From Cupriavidus sp. UYMMa02A (GTDB lineage Bacteria > Pseudomonadota > Gammaproteobacteria > Burkholderiales > Burkholderiaceae), in assembly GCA_001725945.1 (NCBI GenBank), contig LRMT01000061.1, forward strand, positions 1 through 64,000: DNA of 64,000 bases, written 5' to 3'. The stretch's first letter is position 1. The number at the start of each line of letters is the position of its first letter. This document shows, piece by piece, positions 1 through 9,324 of the stretch. The position numbers and the translations under genes were made by a program. The notes beneath the pieces are model-generated. The model ran no database searches. It saw only the letters and a program-made list of their open reading frames with translations, and was not told where the DNA came from.

Positions 1-14
1 GGAGAGGGCAGGCG
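1..14 (+). repeat. truncated REP-like element, tail only
   Basis: The first 14 bases match the tail (gagagggcaggcgc) of the REP-like element seen complete at 19908-19954. The body of the element lies outside the window. It faces the inverted copy at 52-95, so the left edge appears to hold an inverted REP pair with a spacer of under 40 bp. Confidence 0.5.
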
Positions 15-51
15 CATGGCAAGCACCATGGCGTCTCGCTTCGTGGAGACC

Positions 52-95
52 CCTGCCCTCTCCCCGCCCCTCTCCCATCAATGGGAGAGGGGAGA
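52..95 (-). repeat. REP-like palindromic element
   Basis: A conserved tail (cctgccctctcccc) is followed by a palindrome, cctctcccatcaatgggagagg, that can form a hairpin with an 8-bp stem. Two closely related copies flank the DUF559 gene at 19908-19954 and 20292-20337. It lies downstream of the carboxypeptidase gene that ends at 129, a usual place for REP elements. Confidence 0.7.
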
Positions 96-128
96 CAACA
101 CTGACGGCTTTAGACGTTGCTGGCTGCC

Positions 129-1270
129 TCAGCCAAGAAACTCCAGAATCGCCTCCAGCATCGCCGTCCCCAGCAGCGCGCTGCGCGCGCCGTTCCAGCC
201 TACCGCGGCATCGGGAAGGTCGGCGTTGTCCTTGAACGGCATTTCCAGCGTCAGCGACAGGCAACCGAAGGTGTGGCCGATGTACTTCGACGCCAGCTTG
301 AGCGCATCGGCGTTGTACTTGCTCGCCGCATAGCCATGCACGTCCTGGAAGTCGGGCGTGACGCGCTTGAACGCTTCAATGAAACGGGCCTGCTCGTCGC
401 GCTGCTTCTCGGTGAAGCTCGGCAGCATCTCGCTGCGGCGACGAAGTTGTAGGGCAGGCCCTCGTCGCCGTGGATATCGAAGAACAGGTCGCAGCCGGTG
501 GCCTCGATCGCGCGGCGCACGTGCCAGACTTCGGGGCTGGTGTCCGGGCTCGGCGTCATCCATTCGCGGTTCAGGTTGGCGCCCGCGGCGTTGGTGCGCA
601 GGTTGCCGCGCGCCGAGCCATCCGGGTTCATGTTCGGCACGATATGGAACACGGCGCGCTCTAGCAGCCGGCGCGCGACCGGGTCGTGCGCCCACATGCC
701 GGTGCCGGTCAGGCGCTGCAGCACGCCTTCGCAGAACCATTCGGCCATGCTCTCGCCGGGATGCTGGCGCGCGATCATCCAGACGGTCTTCTTGCCGGGC
801 CCGGCCTGCCCCACCGTGACGCGGGTCATGTCGCGGCCATCGACCGTGCTGCCCAGGTGCGAGAGCTTTGCGAGCGGCGAGCGCTGGCACGTTGCCAGCA
901 GCGACAGGTGACGCTCTTCCGGGTAGGGCTCGAAGTAGGCCAGCCACACGCTGTCATGCTCGGGCGTGAATTCGACGGTCAGCACGCGGCCGTCGAAGCG
1001 CGTCGGCACGCGGAACCAGTTGGCGCGGTCGTAGGAGGCCACGGCGCGGTAGTCGCGCCAGCCGTCGGGGTACGTGCAATCGCCGGCGTTGAGGAACTGC
1101 AGCCGGCACGCCTGCCCGGCCGCGCCCTGCAGGCGGAAATGGAACCACTGGCGAAAGTCCGCATGCGAATCGGCGCGGATGCGCAGGCGGATATCGTCGG
1201 CATGGTCGAGCGCTTCGACCTCGATCGCACCGGAATCGAAATGGGTTGAGATATGCAGGCCTGAAGTCAT
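129..1270 (-). CDS. M14-family zinc carboxypeptidase, cytosolic carboxypeptidase-like (frameshifted)
   Basis: Predicted cytoplasmic zinc carboxypeptidase of the M14 family, with an N-terminal beta domain (about residues 1-125) typical of the cytosolic carboxypeptidase (Nna1/AGBL) branch, then the peptidase domain. The zinc ligands can be read: H170 and E173 in RQHPGESMAE, and H267 in FFDIHGDE. NMNPDG at 213-218 is also a family motif. The frame breaks near position 440, right after PYNFVA; restoring one G (GCCGGC read as GCCGC) gives VAGSEMLPSF and continues through the LTLEMPF motif, which should carry the catalytic glutamate, to the stop at 129. The chosen start at 1270 begins MTSGLHIST. 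No signal peptide. The substrate is unknown. Only 23 bp separate it from yaaA upstream, so the two may be cotranscribed. Confidence 0.85.
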
Positions 1271-1293
1271 GACGGTCAGCTCCGTGGCAGGGT

Positions 1294-2079
1294 TCAGTCT
1301 TCGAGGCGGCGGCGGAACACCCAGCGGCCATCGTCGGAAGCGGCGGCATCGAAGGCGTAGCCGTCTTCGGCAAAACGCTTGAGCGCGGCCGGCTCGGTGA
1401 CGCGATGGGTGACCGCATAGCGGGCCATGGTGCCACGCGCGCGCTTGGCATGGAAGGAAATGATCTTGTAGCGTCCGCCCTTCCAGTCCTCGAATACCGG
1501 CGTGATCACGCGCGCATCGAGCACCTTGGGACGCACCACCTTGAAATACTCTTCCGAGGCCAGATTGACCAGCGTGGGCGCGCCTTCGTGCTTGAGCGCC
1601 GCCATGTCCTGGTTGAGCAGCTGGGTCACGTCGTCGCCCCAGAACGCATAGAGGTCCTTGCCCGCAACGTTGTCGAGGCGCGTGCCCATCTCCAGGCGGT
1701 AGGGCTGCATCCAGTCCAGCGGGCGCAGCACGCCGTAGAGGCCGGACAGCATGCGCACATGCTTCTGCGCAAAGCCGAGGTCGTCGGCCGACAGGCTCTT
1801 CGCATCGAAGCCATCGTAGACATCGCCGTTGAAGGCCAGCACCGCCTGCTTGCTGTTGGCGGCGGTGAAGGTCTCCGACCACTCCGCATAACGCGTGACG
1901 TTGAGCACCGCAAGCTTGTCCGAGATATCCATCAGCGCGCCGACATCCTGCGGCGCGAGCTTGCGCAGGCGCTCGATCAGCACCGCCGAGCGGTCGATAA
2001 AACGGGGCAGCGTATGGGTCTTGATGCGCGCGGGTGTCTCGTAGTCCAGGGACTTGGCGGGAGACAGGACGATGAGCAT
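1294..2079 (-). CDS. yaaA: UPF0246 peroxide stress protein YaaA
   Basis: A 261-residue protein that matches the YaaA (DUF328/UPF0246) family over its whole length: it begins [16 protein letters not shown] and carries [13 protein letters not shown] and the basic C-terminal part with FHAKRARG. In Escherichia coli YaaA lowers free intracellular iron and protects DNA and proteins during peroxide stress; the family binds DNA and lacks a known enzyme activity. The gene is intact and of normal length. It is divergent from the PIN gene at 2119 and is followed 23 bp downstream by the M14 carboxypeptidase gene. Confidence 0.93.
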   Translation of the reverse strand: MLIVLSPAKSLDYETPARIKTHTLPRFIDRSAVLIERLRKLAPQDVGALMDISDKLAVLNVTRYAEWSETFTAANSKQAVLAFNGDVYDGFDAKSLSADDLGFAQKHVRMLSGLYGVLRPLDWMQPYRLEMGTRLDNVAGKDLYAFWGDDVTQLLNQDMAALKHEGAPTLVNLASEEYFKVVRPKVLDARVITPVFEDWKGGRYKIISFHAKRARGTMARYAVTHRVTEPAALKRFAEDGYAFDAAASDDGRWVFRRRLED

Positions 2080-2118
2080 GGCAAAATCGAGGGAAACTCA
2101 AAGGCAAGATTGTAGCGA

Positions 2119-2642
2119 ATGACCAACCCGACTTCCGGCCCCGCGCCGTCGCCCTGCCCCGCCGGCATCACATCCACCACCAGCCATGCCCCGCGCGTGG
2201 TACTGGACTCCAACATCTGGGTCGACATCCTCGTCTTCGGCGACCCACACGCCAGGCCGATCCTCGCGGCGCTCGAAGCGGGCGCCATCGCCCCGGTCAT
2301 CCGCGCCGACTGCCGCGAGGAACTGCGCCGCGTGCTCGCCTATCCGCAATTCGCGCGCTTTGCCGTCGATATCGACGCGGCGCTGGCCACGGTGGACCGC
2401 TTCAGCACGCTGGAGCCCCTGCCCACGCAGGAAGACGCCGACGCCATCCGCCTGCCGCGCTGCAAGGACACGGACGACCAGAAATTCGTCGAGCTCGCGC
2501 ATTTTCCCGCGCCGCCTGCCTGGTGTCGAAGGACAAGGCCGTGCTCAAGCTCAGGGGCCGCCTGCGCCGCTCGAGCGGCGTCGAAGTGATGACGCCGCCC
2601 GCGTTCGGCCAATGGCTGGCCGCGCTGGCGGCCGCAGCCTGA
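2119..2642 (+). CDS. PIN-domain protein, putative toxin family COG1569 (frameshifted)
   Basis: The N-terminal half contains VVLDSNIWVDILVFGDP, the first acidic motif of PIN ribonucleases (aspartate at about residue 30), then ADCREELRRVLAYPQFA and the second acidic cluster CKDTDDQKFVELA, as in the TIGR00305/COG1569 putative toxin family. The frame is lost near 2507; one added base gives LVSKDKAVLKLRGRLRR and a C-terminus ending at 2642, the normal length for the family. PIN proteins cut RNA with Mg ions held by three or four acidic residues. No small antitoxin gene lies on either side; the neighbour upstream is yaaA, divergent, with only 39 bp between the two start codons. It may be a housekeeping ribonuclease rather than a toxin. 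Confidence 0.75.
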
Positions 2643-2730
2643 CCGCCCGAATCGCTTTAGAATTGCCGCTGTTGCCGCTCCGGCAAGCCGCTTTCCGCCA
2701 TCTCCGCACCTCGCACCCCACGTCGCAGCC

Positions 2731-3902
2731 ATGTCCGCAGACTCCACCCTCGCCCCGCTGACTCCGCCCGTGTCGCGCCTGCCCTCGGTTGGCACCACGA
2801 TCTTCACCGTGATGTCCGCTCTCGCGGCCGAGAAGAACGCCGTCAACCTCGGACAAGGCTTTCCCGACTTCGATTGCGACCCGCGCATCGTCGACGCCGT
2901 GACCCACGCCATGCGCACCGGCCACAACCAGTATCCGCCGATGGCCGGCGTGCCGCGCCTGCGCCAGGCGATCGCCGACAAGATCGCCACGCTGTACGGC
3001 CACCGCTATAGCTGGGAAAACGAAATCACCATCACGGCGGGGGCCACACAGGGCATCCTGACCGCGATCCTGTGCGCCGTGCATCCCGGCGACGAGGTGA
3101 TCGTGCTGGAGCCGTGCTACGACAGTTACCTGCCTGCGATCGAACTCGCCGGCGCCACCGCCGTGCCGGTCACGCTGGAGGCACCGGAGTTCCGCGTGCC
3201 GTTCGACCGGCTGGCCGCTGCCATCACGCCGCGCACGCGGATGATCCTCATCAACACGCCGCACAACCCGACTGGGACGATCCTGCGCGCGGCCGACATG
3301 GACAAGCTGGCGCAACTGCTGACCGGCACCGACATCCTGCTGCTGTCGGACGAGGTCTACGAGCACATGGTCTACGACGGCCAGCCGCACGCGTCGGTGT
3401 CGCGGCATCCGGAACTCGCGCGGCGCAGCTTCGTGATTTCGAGCTTCGGCAAGACCTACCACGTGACGGGCTGGAAGGTCGGCTACGTGGCCGCGCCCGC
3501 CGCGCTGTCCGCGGAATTCCGCAAGGTCCACCAGTTCAACGTATTCACCGTGAACACGCCTGTGCAGCACGGCCTGGCCGACTATATGGCCGACCCCGCA
3601 CCGTACCTGGAGCTGTCCGCGTTTTACCAGCCAAGCGCGACTATTTCCGTGCCGGGCTGGCCAGCTCGCGCCTCAAGCTGCTGCCTTCGGAAGGCACGTA
3701 TTTCCAGTGCGTGGACTATTCCGCGATTTCCGACCTGAGCGAAGCGGACTTTGCCATGTGGCTGACGGGCGAGATCGGCGTTGCGGCGATTCCGGTTTCG
3801 GCCTTCTACACGCAGCCGCGCGAGTCGGGCGTGGTGCGGTTCTGCTTCGCGAAGAAGCAAGAGACGCTGGCGCTGGCGCTGGAACGGCTGGCGAAGCTCT
3901 GA
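2731..3902 (+). CDS. class I PLP aminotransferase, methionine aminotransferase-like (frameshifted)
   Basis: Fold-type I pyridoxal phosphate aminotransferase close to YbdL/kynurenine aminotransferase III, which prefers methionine, phenylalanine or kynurenine as amino donor. Visible motifs are NLGQGFPDFD near residue 40, NTPHNPTG at 175-182, SDEVYEH with the cofactor-binding aspartate near 207, and SSFGKTYHVTGWK with the Schiff-base lysine at 241. The frame breaks at 3630, where CAGGCC appears as CAGCC; with the G restored, FYQAKRDYFRAGL joins the C-terminal domain, which ends VRFCFAKKQETLALALERL. The family size of about 390 residues is then met. A hairpin terminator follows at once. Cytoplasmic, probably monocistronic. 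Confidence 0.88.
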
Positions 3903-3921
3903 GGTCTGGTGATCGGATAAG

Positions 3922-3960
3922 GAAACGCTCGCGGCACACACACCGCGGGCGTTTTTCTTT
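3922..3960 (+). terminator. intrinsic terminator after the aminotransferase gene
   Basis: The stem AACGCTCGCGG pairs with CCGCGGGCGTT (one mismatch) around an 8-base loop and is followed by TTTTTCTTT. It starts 20 bases after the stop codon at 3902 and lies between convergent genes. Confidence 0.85.
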
Positions 3961-3981
3961 GCGCGCAATACAGGCCGGCGC

Positions 3982-4623
3982 TTACTTGTTCCGGCTCAGC
4001 ATCAGTTCGGTATTCGCCTTGCGGTCGGCATTGACCTTCTGCACGGACGGGCGCTCCGACAGCGTCTTCAGGTAATCCTTGACCGGCAGATCAGCCAGCA
4101 GGTCCTTGCCGTAGATGATCTTCGTGCACGAGGACACCAGCGGCAGATGGACCGCGGCCGCGCAATCGGCCAGCGTGAAGCGATCGCCCGCCACATAGGG
4201 CGAGAACTTCGCCAGCTTGGCGAACGCGGGGATGTAGCGCGTCAGCAGCTTGAGCTGGCGCTCCTTCACGTTATCGCTGACTTTGCCGCCGAAGAACGCT
4301 TCCGGATACAACTCGCGCGCGGTCAGTTCCAGGTACAGCTCCAGGAATGTGACGATTTCGCGCACCTTGCCTGCCTGCAGCGGATCACGCGGCAGCAGCG
4401 GCGTCTGGGGATAAGCGGCTTCGAGGTATTCGTTGATGACTTCCGACTCGCACAATGAACCCGATTCGGTGATCATGTAGGGCACCTTGCCCGCCGGCGA
4501 TGCGGCCGCGTCGGTCTCGCCGATCCAGGCCAGCACCTCCTCGAACGGCACGTTCTTCTCCAGCAGCGCCAGCTTGACCTTGTTGTAGTAGTTGCTGGCG
4601 GCAAACCCGCACAGTTTCAGCAT
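3982..4623 (-). CDS. glutathione S-transferase family protein
   Basis: Intact 213-residue soluble glutathione transferase: a thioredoxin-like N-terminal domain beginning MLKLCGFAASNYYNKVKLAL, with the glutathione-contact stretch GKVPYMITESGSLCESEVI near residues 47-65, then an all-helical C-terminal domain with FTLADCAAAVHLP, which matches the conserved N-capping box region. The likely activating residue is in SNYYN near residues 10-14. The substrate is unknown. It is divergent from the 3-hydroxyacyl-CoA dehydrogenase gene, with 181 bp between start codons, and convergent with the aminotransferase gene. Confidence 0.88.
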   Translation of the reverse strand: MLKLCGFAASNYYNKVKLALLEKNVPFEEVLAWIGETDAAASPAGKVPYMITESGSLCESEVINEYLEAAYPQTPLLPRDPLQAGKVREIVTFLELYLELTARELYPEAFFGGKVSDNVKERQLKLLTRYIPAFAKLAKFSPYVAGDRFTLADCAAAVHLPLVSSCTKIIYGKDLLADLPVKDYLKTLSERPSVQKVNADRKANTELMLSRNK

Positions 4624-4804
4624 GTCGTCTCTCTCCTGTTGGAATCACGCTTGCAGGCGCAAGCCTGCAGCGATTGTGAACCATCCCGGTCTTCTGATGC
4701 CGCCGGACTGGCCGATCAGCGCACGCCGCCTGTCTTCCGGCCATTTCCGGAAAGATGCAAAACGTACGATCGTGCTAATTTAACCACAACTTTAGGGACG
4801 CAAG

Positions 4805-6326
4805 ATGAGCACTTTCACTATCGAGACGCTCGGCATCGTCGGCACCGGCGCCATGGGCCGCGGCATCGCCCAGATCGCCGCGCAGGCGGGGCTGACCGTC
4901 AACCTGTACGACGCCAACCCGCAGGCTGTGGAAGCTGCGCGCAAGTACCTGCAGGATACGCTGGGCAAACTCGCTGAAAAAGGCAAGATTTCGGCCGCCG
5001 ACGCCGAGGCCACGCTAGCCCGCGTGAAGCCGTGCGGCGCGCTCGAAGACCTGGCTGGCTGCGACACGGTGGTGGAAGCTATCGTCGAAAAGCTCGAGGT
5101 AAAGCGTGATCTCGTCGCGAAGCTCGAAGCCGTGCTGCGTCCCGACGCGATCATTGCTTCGAACACCTCGTCCCTGTCGATCACCGCGATCGCCGTCGGC
5201 GCGAAGGCGCCGGGCCGCGTCGTCGGCTATCACTTCTTCAACCCGGTGCCGCTGATGAAGGTGGTCGAGGTCATCGACGGCCTGTCGGGCGACCCGGCCG
5301 TGGGCGACGCGCTGATGGCACTGTCGCGCCGCATGGGTCATACGCCGGTGCGCTGCAAGGACATGCCGGGCTTCATCGTCAACCATGCCGGCCGCGGCAT
5401 GAATATCGAGGGCATCAAGGCCGCGCAGGAAGGCGTGGCCGAGTTCGCCGACATCGACAACATCATGCGCGAGCAGGCCGGCTTCCGCATGGGGCCGTTC
5501 GAGCTGATGGACCTGACCGGGCTGGACGTGTCGCACCCGGTGATGGAATCGATCTACAACCAGTTCTACCAGGAACCGCGCTACCGCCCGTCGCCGCTCA
5601 CGGCGATCCGCTCGGTCGGCGGCCTGATCGGCCGCAAGGCCGGCGCCGGCTTCTACCGCTATGCCGATGGCCAGAAGCAGGTGCCGGCGGCTGCCGTGGT
5701 GCCGTCCGCGCGCCCGTCGAGCGTTTGGGTCAGCCACGCCAGCGAGCGCGGCCACGCCATGGTCACCAAACTGCTGGGCGCGCTGGGCGTGACCCCCGAA
5801 GGCGGCAACCAACCGTCGGCCGATGCGCTGATCATCGTCACGCCGCTGGGCCTGGACGCCACCACCAGCGCGCTGCAACAGGGCCTGGACCCGGCCCGCA
5901 CCGTCGCCATCGACACGCTGCTGCCGTTCGAGGCCACCAAGCGTCGCACGCTGATGACCACGCCCGCCACCGGCGCGCCGCGCGCGACGCCGCGCATGGC
6001 TTGTTCGCGAGCGACGGCGCGCCAGTCACGGTGATCCGCGACTCGGCCGGCTTCGTAGCGCAGCGCGTGCTCTGCTGCATCATCAACATCGCGAGCGATA
6101 TCGCGCAGCAGCGCATTGCCTCGCCGGCCGACATCGACCTGGCCGTGAACCTCGGCCTCGGCTACCCGAAGGCCCGCTGGCCCTCGGCGACGCGGTCGGC
6201 CCGCAACTGGTGCTGGAAACGCTGCGCAATATGGAAGCGCTGACCGGCGACATGCGCTACCGCCCGAGCCCGTGGCTGTGGCGCCGTGCCGGTCTGGGCC
6301 TGTCGCTGCTGACCGAAGAGAACTGA
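4805..6326 (+). CDS. 3-hydroxyacyl-CoA dehydrogenase, PaaH/FadB-like long form (two frameshifts)
   Basis: NAD-dependent L-3-hydroxyacyl-CoA dehydrogenase. An N-terminal Rossmann domain carries GIVGTGAMGRGIAQ (residues 10-23), the HFFNPVPLMKVVE active-site region, and two consecutive C-terminal HCDH domains, the ~505-residue layout of PaaH-type enzymes. Two single-base losses interrupt the second HCDH domain: near 5980 (GCGCCGGCG read as GCGCCGCG) and near 6172 (AAGGGCCC read as AAGGCCC). When both are restored the protein runs on through RDAAHGLFASDG and LALGDAVGPQLVLETL to the stop at 6326. It is followed after 42 bp by an enoyl-CoA hydratase gene, so the pair covers two steps of beta-oxidation or phenylacetate-type ring degradation. 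Confidence 0.9.
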
Positions 6327-6368
6327 GGAGCCCCCCGGCTTCCCTGCCCCCAACATCCGAGGCTGCCC

Positions 6369-7148
6369 ATGACCGCCCAGCTGCTTTCCTCCCGCGTCGA
6401 TTCGACGCTGGTGCTGACCATCTCGAACCCGGAAGCGCGCAATGCGCTGCATCCGGACATCTACGCCGCCTCGTTCGAGGCGCTCGACGCCGCAGCCAGC
6501 GATGACTCGCTGCGCGCGGTCATCATCACCGGCGCCGATGGCATCTTCTGCGCCGGCGGCAACCTGAACCGGCTGCTCGGCAACCGCTCGAAGCCGCCTG
6601 CGGTACAGGCGCAGAGCATCGAGACGCTGAACCACTGGATCGAGACGCTGCACGCGTTCCCGAAGCCGGTGATCGCGGCGGTGGAAGGCGCGGCGGCAGG
6701 GGCGGGGTTCTCGGTCGTGCTGGCCTGCGATTTCGTCGTGGCCGCGAGCGACGCCAAGTTCGTCATGGCCTATGTCAAGGTAGGGCTGACGCCCGATGGC
6801 GGCGGCTCGTACGAACTGGCGCGCGCACTGCCACGCGCGCTCGCCAGCGAGCTGATGATGGAAGGCAAGCCGGTCGATGCCGCCAGGCTGGCGCAGTTCG
6901 GGCTGGTTAACCGCGTAACGCCGCCGGGCCAGGCCCTGACTGAAGCACTGCGTCTGGCCGAAGGCATCGCCGAGCAGTCGCCGCACGCGGTTGGCCGCAT
7001 CAAGGGCCTGATCAACCATGCGGCCACGGCTTCGCTGAGCGAGCACCTTTTGGCGGAACGCGACAACTTCGTGGCCGCGCTGCATCATCCGGACGGCGGC
7101 GAAGGCATCAGCGCGTTCCTGGAGAAGCGCAAGCCGCGCTATCGCTGA
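6369..7148 (+). CDS. enoyl-CoA hydratase/isomerase family protein
   Basis: Intact 259-residue crotonase-fold enzyme. The oxyanion-hole stretch is GADGIFCAGGNLNRLLG (about residues 55-71), followed by KPVIAAVEGAAAGAGFSV and MAYVKVGLTPDGGGSYELARAL. Glutamate/aspartate choice at the active site resembles PaaG-like isomerases and hydratases that use an aspartate (TPDGG), but exact activity cannot be fixed from sequence. It follows the 3-hydroxyacyl-CoA dehydrogenase and precedes the histidine phosphatase and kinase genes on the same strand, so a common operon for acyl-CoA breakdown is likely. Confidence 0.88.
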   Translation: MTAQLLSSRVDSTLVLTISNPEARNALHPDIYAASFEALDAAASDDSLRAVIITGADGIFCAGGNLNRLLGNRSKPPAVQAQSIETLNHWIETLHAFPKPVIAAVEGAAAGAGFSVVLACDFVVAASDAKFVMAYVKVGLTPDGGGSYELARALPRALASELMMEGKPVDAARLAQFGLVNRVTPPGQALTEALRLAEGIAEQSPHAVGRIKGLINHAATASLSEHLLAERDNFVAALHHPDGGEGISAFLEKRKPRYR

Positions 7149-7237
7149 GCATTGCATTGAACTTGGCGGTGCGACCTCCGCACCGCCGCGCTGCCGCAGG
7201 AGCCCGCGCAAGACGGGCCTGCTTATATGAGGGAGAC

Positions 7238-7966
7238 ATGCATGGAATTGCCGCCGTCCTCACGCCGCCGCATCTACTGATGCGCCATGGCGCCGTGTCC
7301 TACTTCGATGAAGGCGGACGCCCGGCCCTGCCGGAGATGGTGCCGCTCAACGAGACCGGCCGCATGCAGGCCACCGCCGCGGGGCGCGCCTTCGCGGCCG
7401 AGAACATCCGCTTCGACCGCGTCATCGTCAGCGGCCTGCCCCGCACCGTGGAGACCGCCGAACTCGTGCTGGCCGAGCTGCCCGACATGCAGGACGTATC
7501 GCCCGAGGTCTGGCCCGACTTCCGGGAGATCCGCGGCGGCGACCTGTCGACGATTGCCACCGAGGATCTGCGCGATGCCTTCGTCGGCGCCTTCGAAGGC
7601 GAAGTGCCGGAGCACAAGCGCTTCCTGAACGGCGAGACCATCGGCCAGTTCCTCGACCGCGTGCTGCCGGCGCTGCAACGCCTGCGCGACGACCCCGGCT
7701 GGGACACGGTGCTGCTGGTGCTGCACGGCGGCACCAACCGCGCAATCCTTTCCCAGGCCATCACATGTGGCCGGCGCATGTTCTTCGGCTCGCTGCTGCA
7801 GACCGCCGGCTGCATCAATGTGCTGGACATGGGCGACGATCCGCTCGACTGGGTCGTGCGCATGACCAACTATTCGCCACCGACGCCGGTGCACAGCGGC
7901 TCGCGCCACACGACCATGGAAGTCCTGCTGCACCAGTACCTGCGCGGACGGCAGCCCGCTGCCTGA
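7238..7966 (+). CDS. histidine phosphatase family protein
   Basis: A 242-residue member of the phosphoglycerate mutase/histidine phosphatase superfamily. LLMRHGAVSYFDEGG holds the RHG signature (R16-H17-G18, with H17 as phospho-acceptor), VSGLPRTVETAELV the second active-site arginine, and LLVLHGGTNRAILSQ the second catalytic histidine. The start at 7238 is preferred because GGGAGA lies just before it. Its place between acyl-CoA genes and directly before an ACAD11-type kinase gene (61 bp downstream) suggests that it acts on a phosphorylated intermediate of that pathway; this is inference from context only. Confidence 0.85.
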   Translation: MHGIAAVLTPPHLLMRHGAVSYFDEGGRPALPEMVPLNETGRMQATAAGRAFAAENIRFDRVIVSGLPRTVETAELVLAELPDMQDVSPEVWPDFREIRGGDLSTIATEDLRDAFVGAFEGEVPEHKRFLNGETIGQFLDRVLPALQRLRDDPGWDTVLLVLHGGTNRAILSQAITCGRRMFFGSLLQTAGCINVLDMGDDPLDWVVRMTNYSPPTPVHSGSRHTTMEVLLHQYLRGRQPAA

Positions 7967-8027
7967 GGCCGCCCGCCCGCATACCGATCTTCATCACCGA
8001 TACCGACAGAAAACCACCGGAGACAGC

Positions 8028-9104
8028 ATGAGCAGCAACGTATCTCAGTTCGAGGGCACGCGCCCCGTGGCGGACCAGCAGCGTTTCGACACCGAGGCAC
8101 TGGAAGCCTGGATGCGCCAGCATGTGGAAGGCTTTGCCGGCCCGCTGAGCGTGGAGCAGTTCAAGGGCGGCCAGTCCAACCCGACCTTCAAACTCGTCAC
8201 GCCGGGCCAGACTTATGTGATGCGCGCCAAGCCGGGCCCCAAAAGCAAGCTGCTGCCGTCGGCCCATGCGATCGAACGTGAATACCGCGTGATGGCCGCG
8301 CTGGCCGGCACCGACGTGCCGGTGGCGAAAATGTACGCGCTGTGCGAGGACGAATCGGTGATCGGCCGTGCGTTCTACATCATGGAGTTCGTCAGCGGCC
8401 GCGTGCTGTGGGACCAGTCGCTGCCCGGCATGAGCCCGGCCGAGCGTGCCGCCATCTACGACGAGATGAACCGCGTGATCGCGGCCATGCACACCGTGGA
8501 CTACCAGGCCATCGGCCTCGGCGACTACGGCAAGCCCGGGAACTACTTCCAGCGCCAGATCGAACGCTGGACCAAGCAATACAAACTCTCGGAAACCGAG
8601 TCGATCCCGGCCATGGATTCGCTGATGGACTGGCTGCCGCAGCATATCCCGCAGGAGGACGCCGACCTCACCAGCATCGTCCATGGTGACTACCGCCTCG
8701 ACAACCTGATGTTCCACCCGACCGAGCCGCGCGTGCTGGCCGTGCTGGACTGGGAACTGTCGACGCTCGGTCACCCGATGGGGGACTTCGGCTACCACTG
8801 CATGAGCTGGCACATCGCGCCGGGCCAGTTCCGCGGCATCGCCGGCCTGGACCATGCCGCACTCGGCATTCCCGATGAGGCGAGCTATCGCCGGCTGTAC
8901 GAGCAGCGCACCGGCCGCCCTATCACCGGCGACTGGAACTTCTATCTGGCCTTCAGCATGTTCCGCATCGCAGGCATCTTGCAGGGCATCATGAAGCGCG
9001 TGGTCGACGGCACCGCGTCGTCGGCGCAGGCGCTCGATGCCGGCAAGCGGGCGCGCCCAATGGCGGAAATGGGCTGGGAGTACGCGAAGAAGGCCAAGCA
9101 GTAA
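8028..9104 (+). CDS. APH-type phosphotransferase, ACAD11 kinase-domain homologue
   Basis: A 358-residue aminoglycoside phosphotransferase-fold kinase. FKGGQSNPTF at 45-54 resembles the glycine-rich loop, YVMRAKPG (K68) the ATP-binding lysine strand, VHGDYRLDNLMFHP (H219, D221) the catalytic Brenner motif, and LDWELSTLGHP (D241) the metal-binding motif. The sequence resembles the N-terminal domain of mammalian ACAD11/ACAD10, which phosphorylates the hydroxyl of 4-hydroxyacyl-CoA, and LvaA of the Pseudomonas levulinate pathway. It is the last gene of the run that starts at 4805 and is followed by a strong hairpin. The matching dehydrogenase is encoded separately at 14896. Intact. Confidence 0.88.
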   Translation: MSSNVSQFEGTRPVADQQRFDTEALEAWMRQHVEGFAGPLSVEQFKGGQSNPTFKLVTPGQTYVMRAKPGPKSKLLPSAHAIEREYRVMAALAGTDVPVAKMYALCEDESVIGRAFYIMEFVSGRVLWDQSLPGMSPAERAAIYDEMNRVIAAMHTVDYQAIGLGDYGKPGNYFQRQIERWTKQYKLSETESIPAMDSLMDWLPQHIPQEDADLTSIVHGDYRLDNLMFHPTEPRVLAVLDWELSTLGHPMGDFGYHCMSWHIAPGQFRGIAGLDHAALGIPDEASYRRLYEQRTGRPITGDWNFYLAFSMFRIAGILQGIMKRVVDGTASSAQALDAGKRARPMAEMGWEYAKKAKQ

Positions 9105-9158
9105 GCGAAAGGCCCGTCGCCGGAGACGAATTCTCCGTGTGGCACCGGTGTCATCAGA

Positions 9159-9189
9159 CAACAGCGCGCTTGGGCGCGCTGTTGCGTTT
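9159..9189 (+). terminator. hairpin terminator after the beta-oxidation gene run
   Basis: A perfect 11-bp inverted repeat (CAACAGCGCGC / GCGCGCTGTTG) with loop TTGG, followed by CGTTT. It lies 54 bases after the kinase stop codon. The T-tract is short, so termination may be partial. Confidence 0.75.
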
Positions 9190-9251
9190 CCGGCCCGCAA
9201 CCCGCGCTGTTATGGAGTTTGGCCGAATCTCAGTATTTTCCCGGTATCGAA

Positions 9252-9291
9252 GTCGTACAAAGACATCTACTATTCAGTCATGTTGTATGAC
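9252..9291. promoter_or_regulatory. possible operator upstream of the Bug gene
   Basis: GTCGTACAA (9252-9260) and TTGTATGAC (9283-9291) form an imperfect inverted repeat, 8 of 9 bases, with a 22-base AT-richer centre, 33 bases before the Bug start codon. Its position would suit a repressor or activator site, but no regulator gene is adjacent. Confidence 0.35.
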
Positions 9292-9324
9292 GACTGATAA
9301 TTAGGCGATTTCCGGAGACATTGT

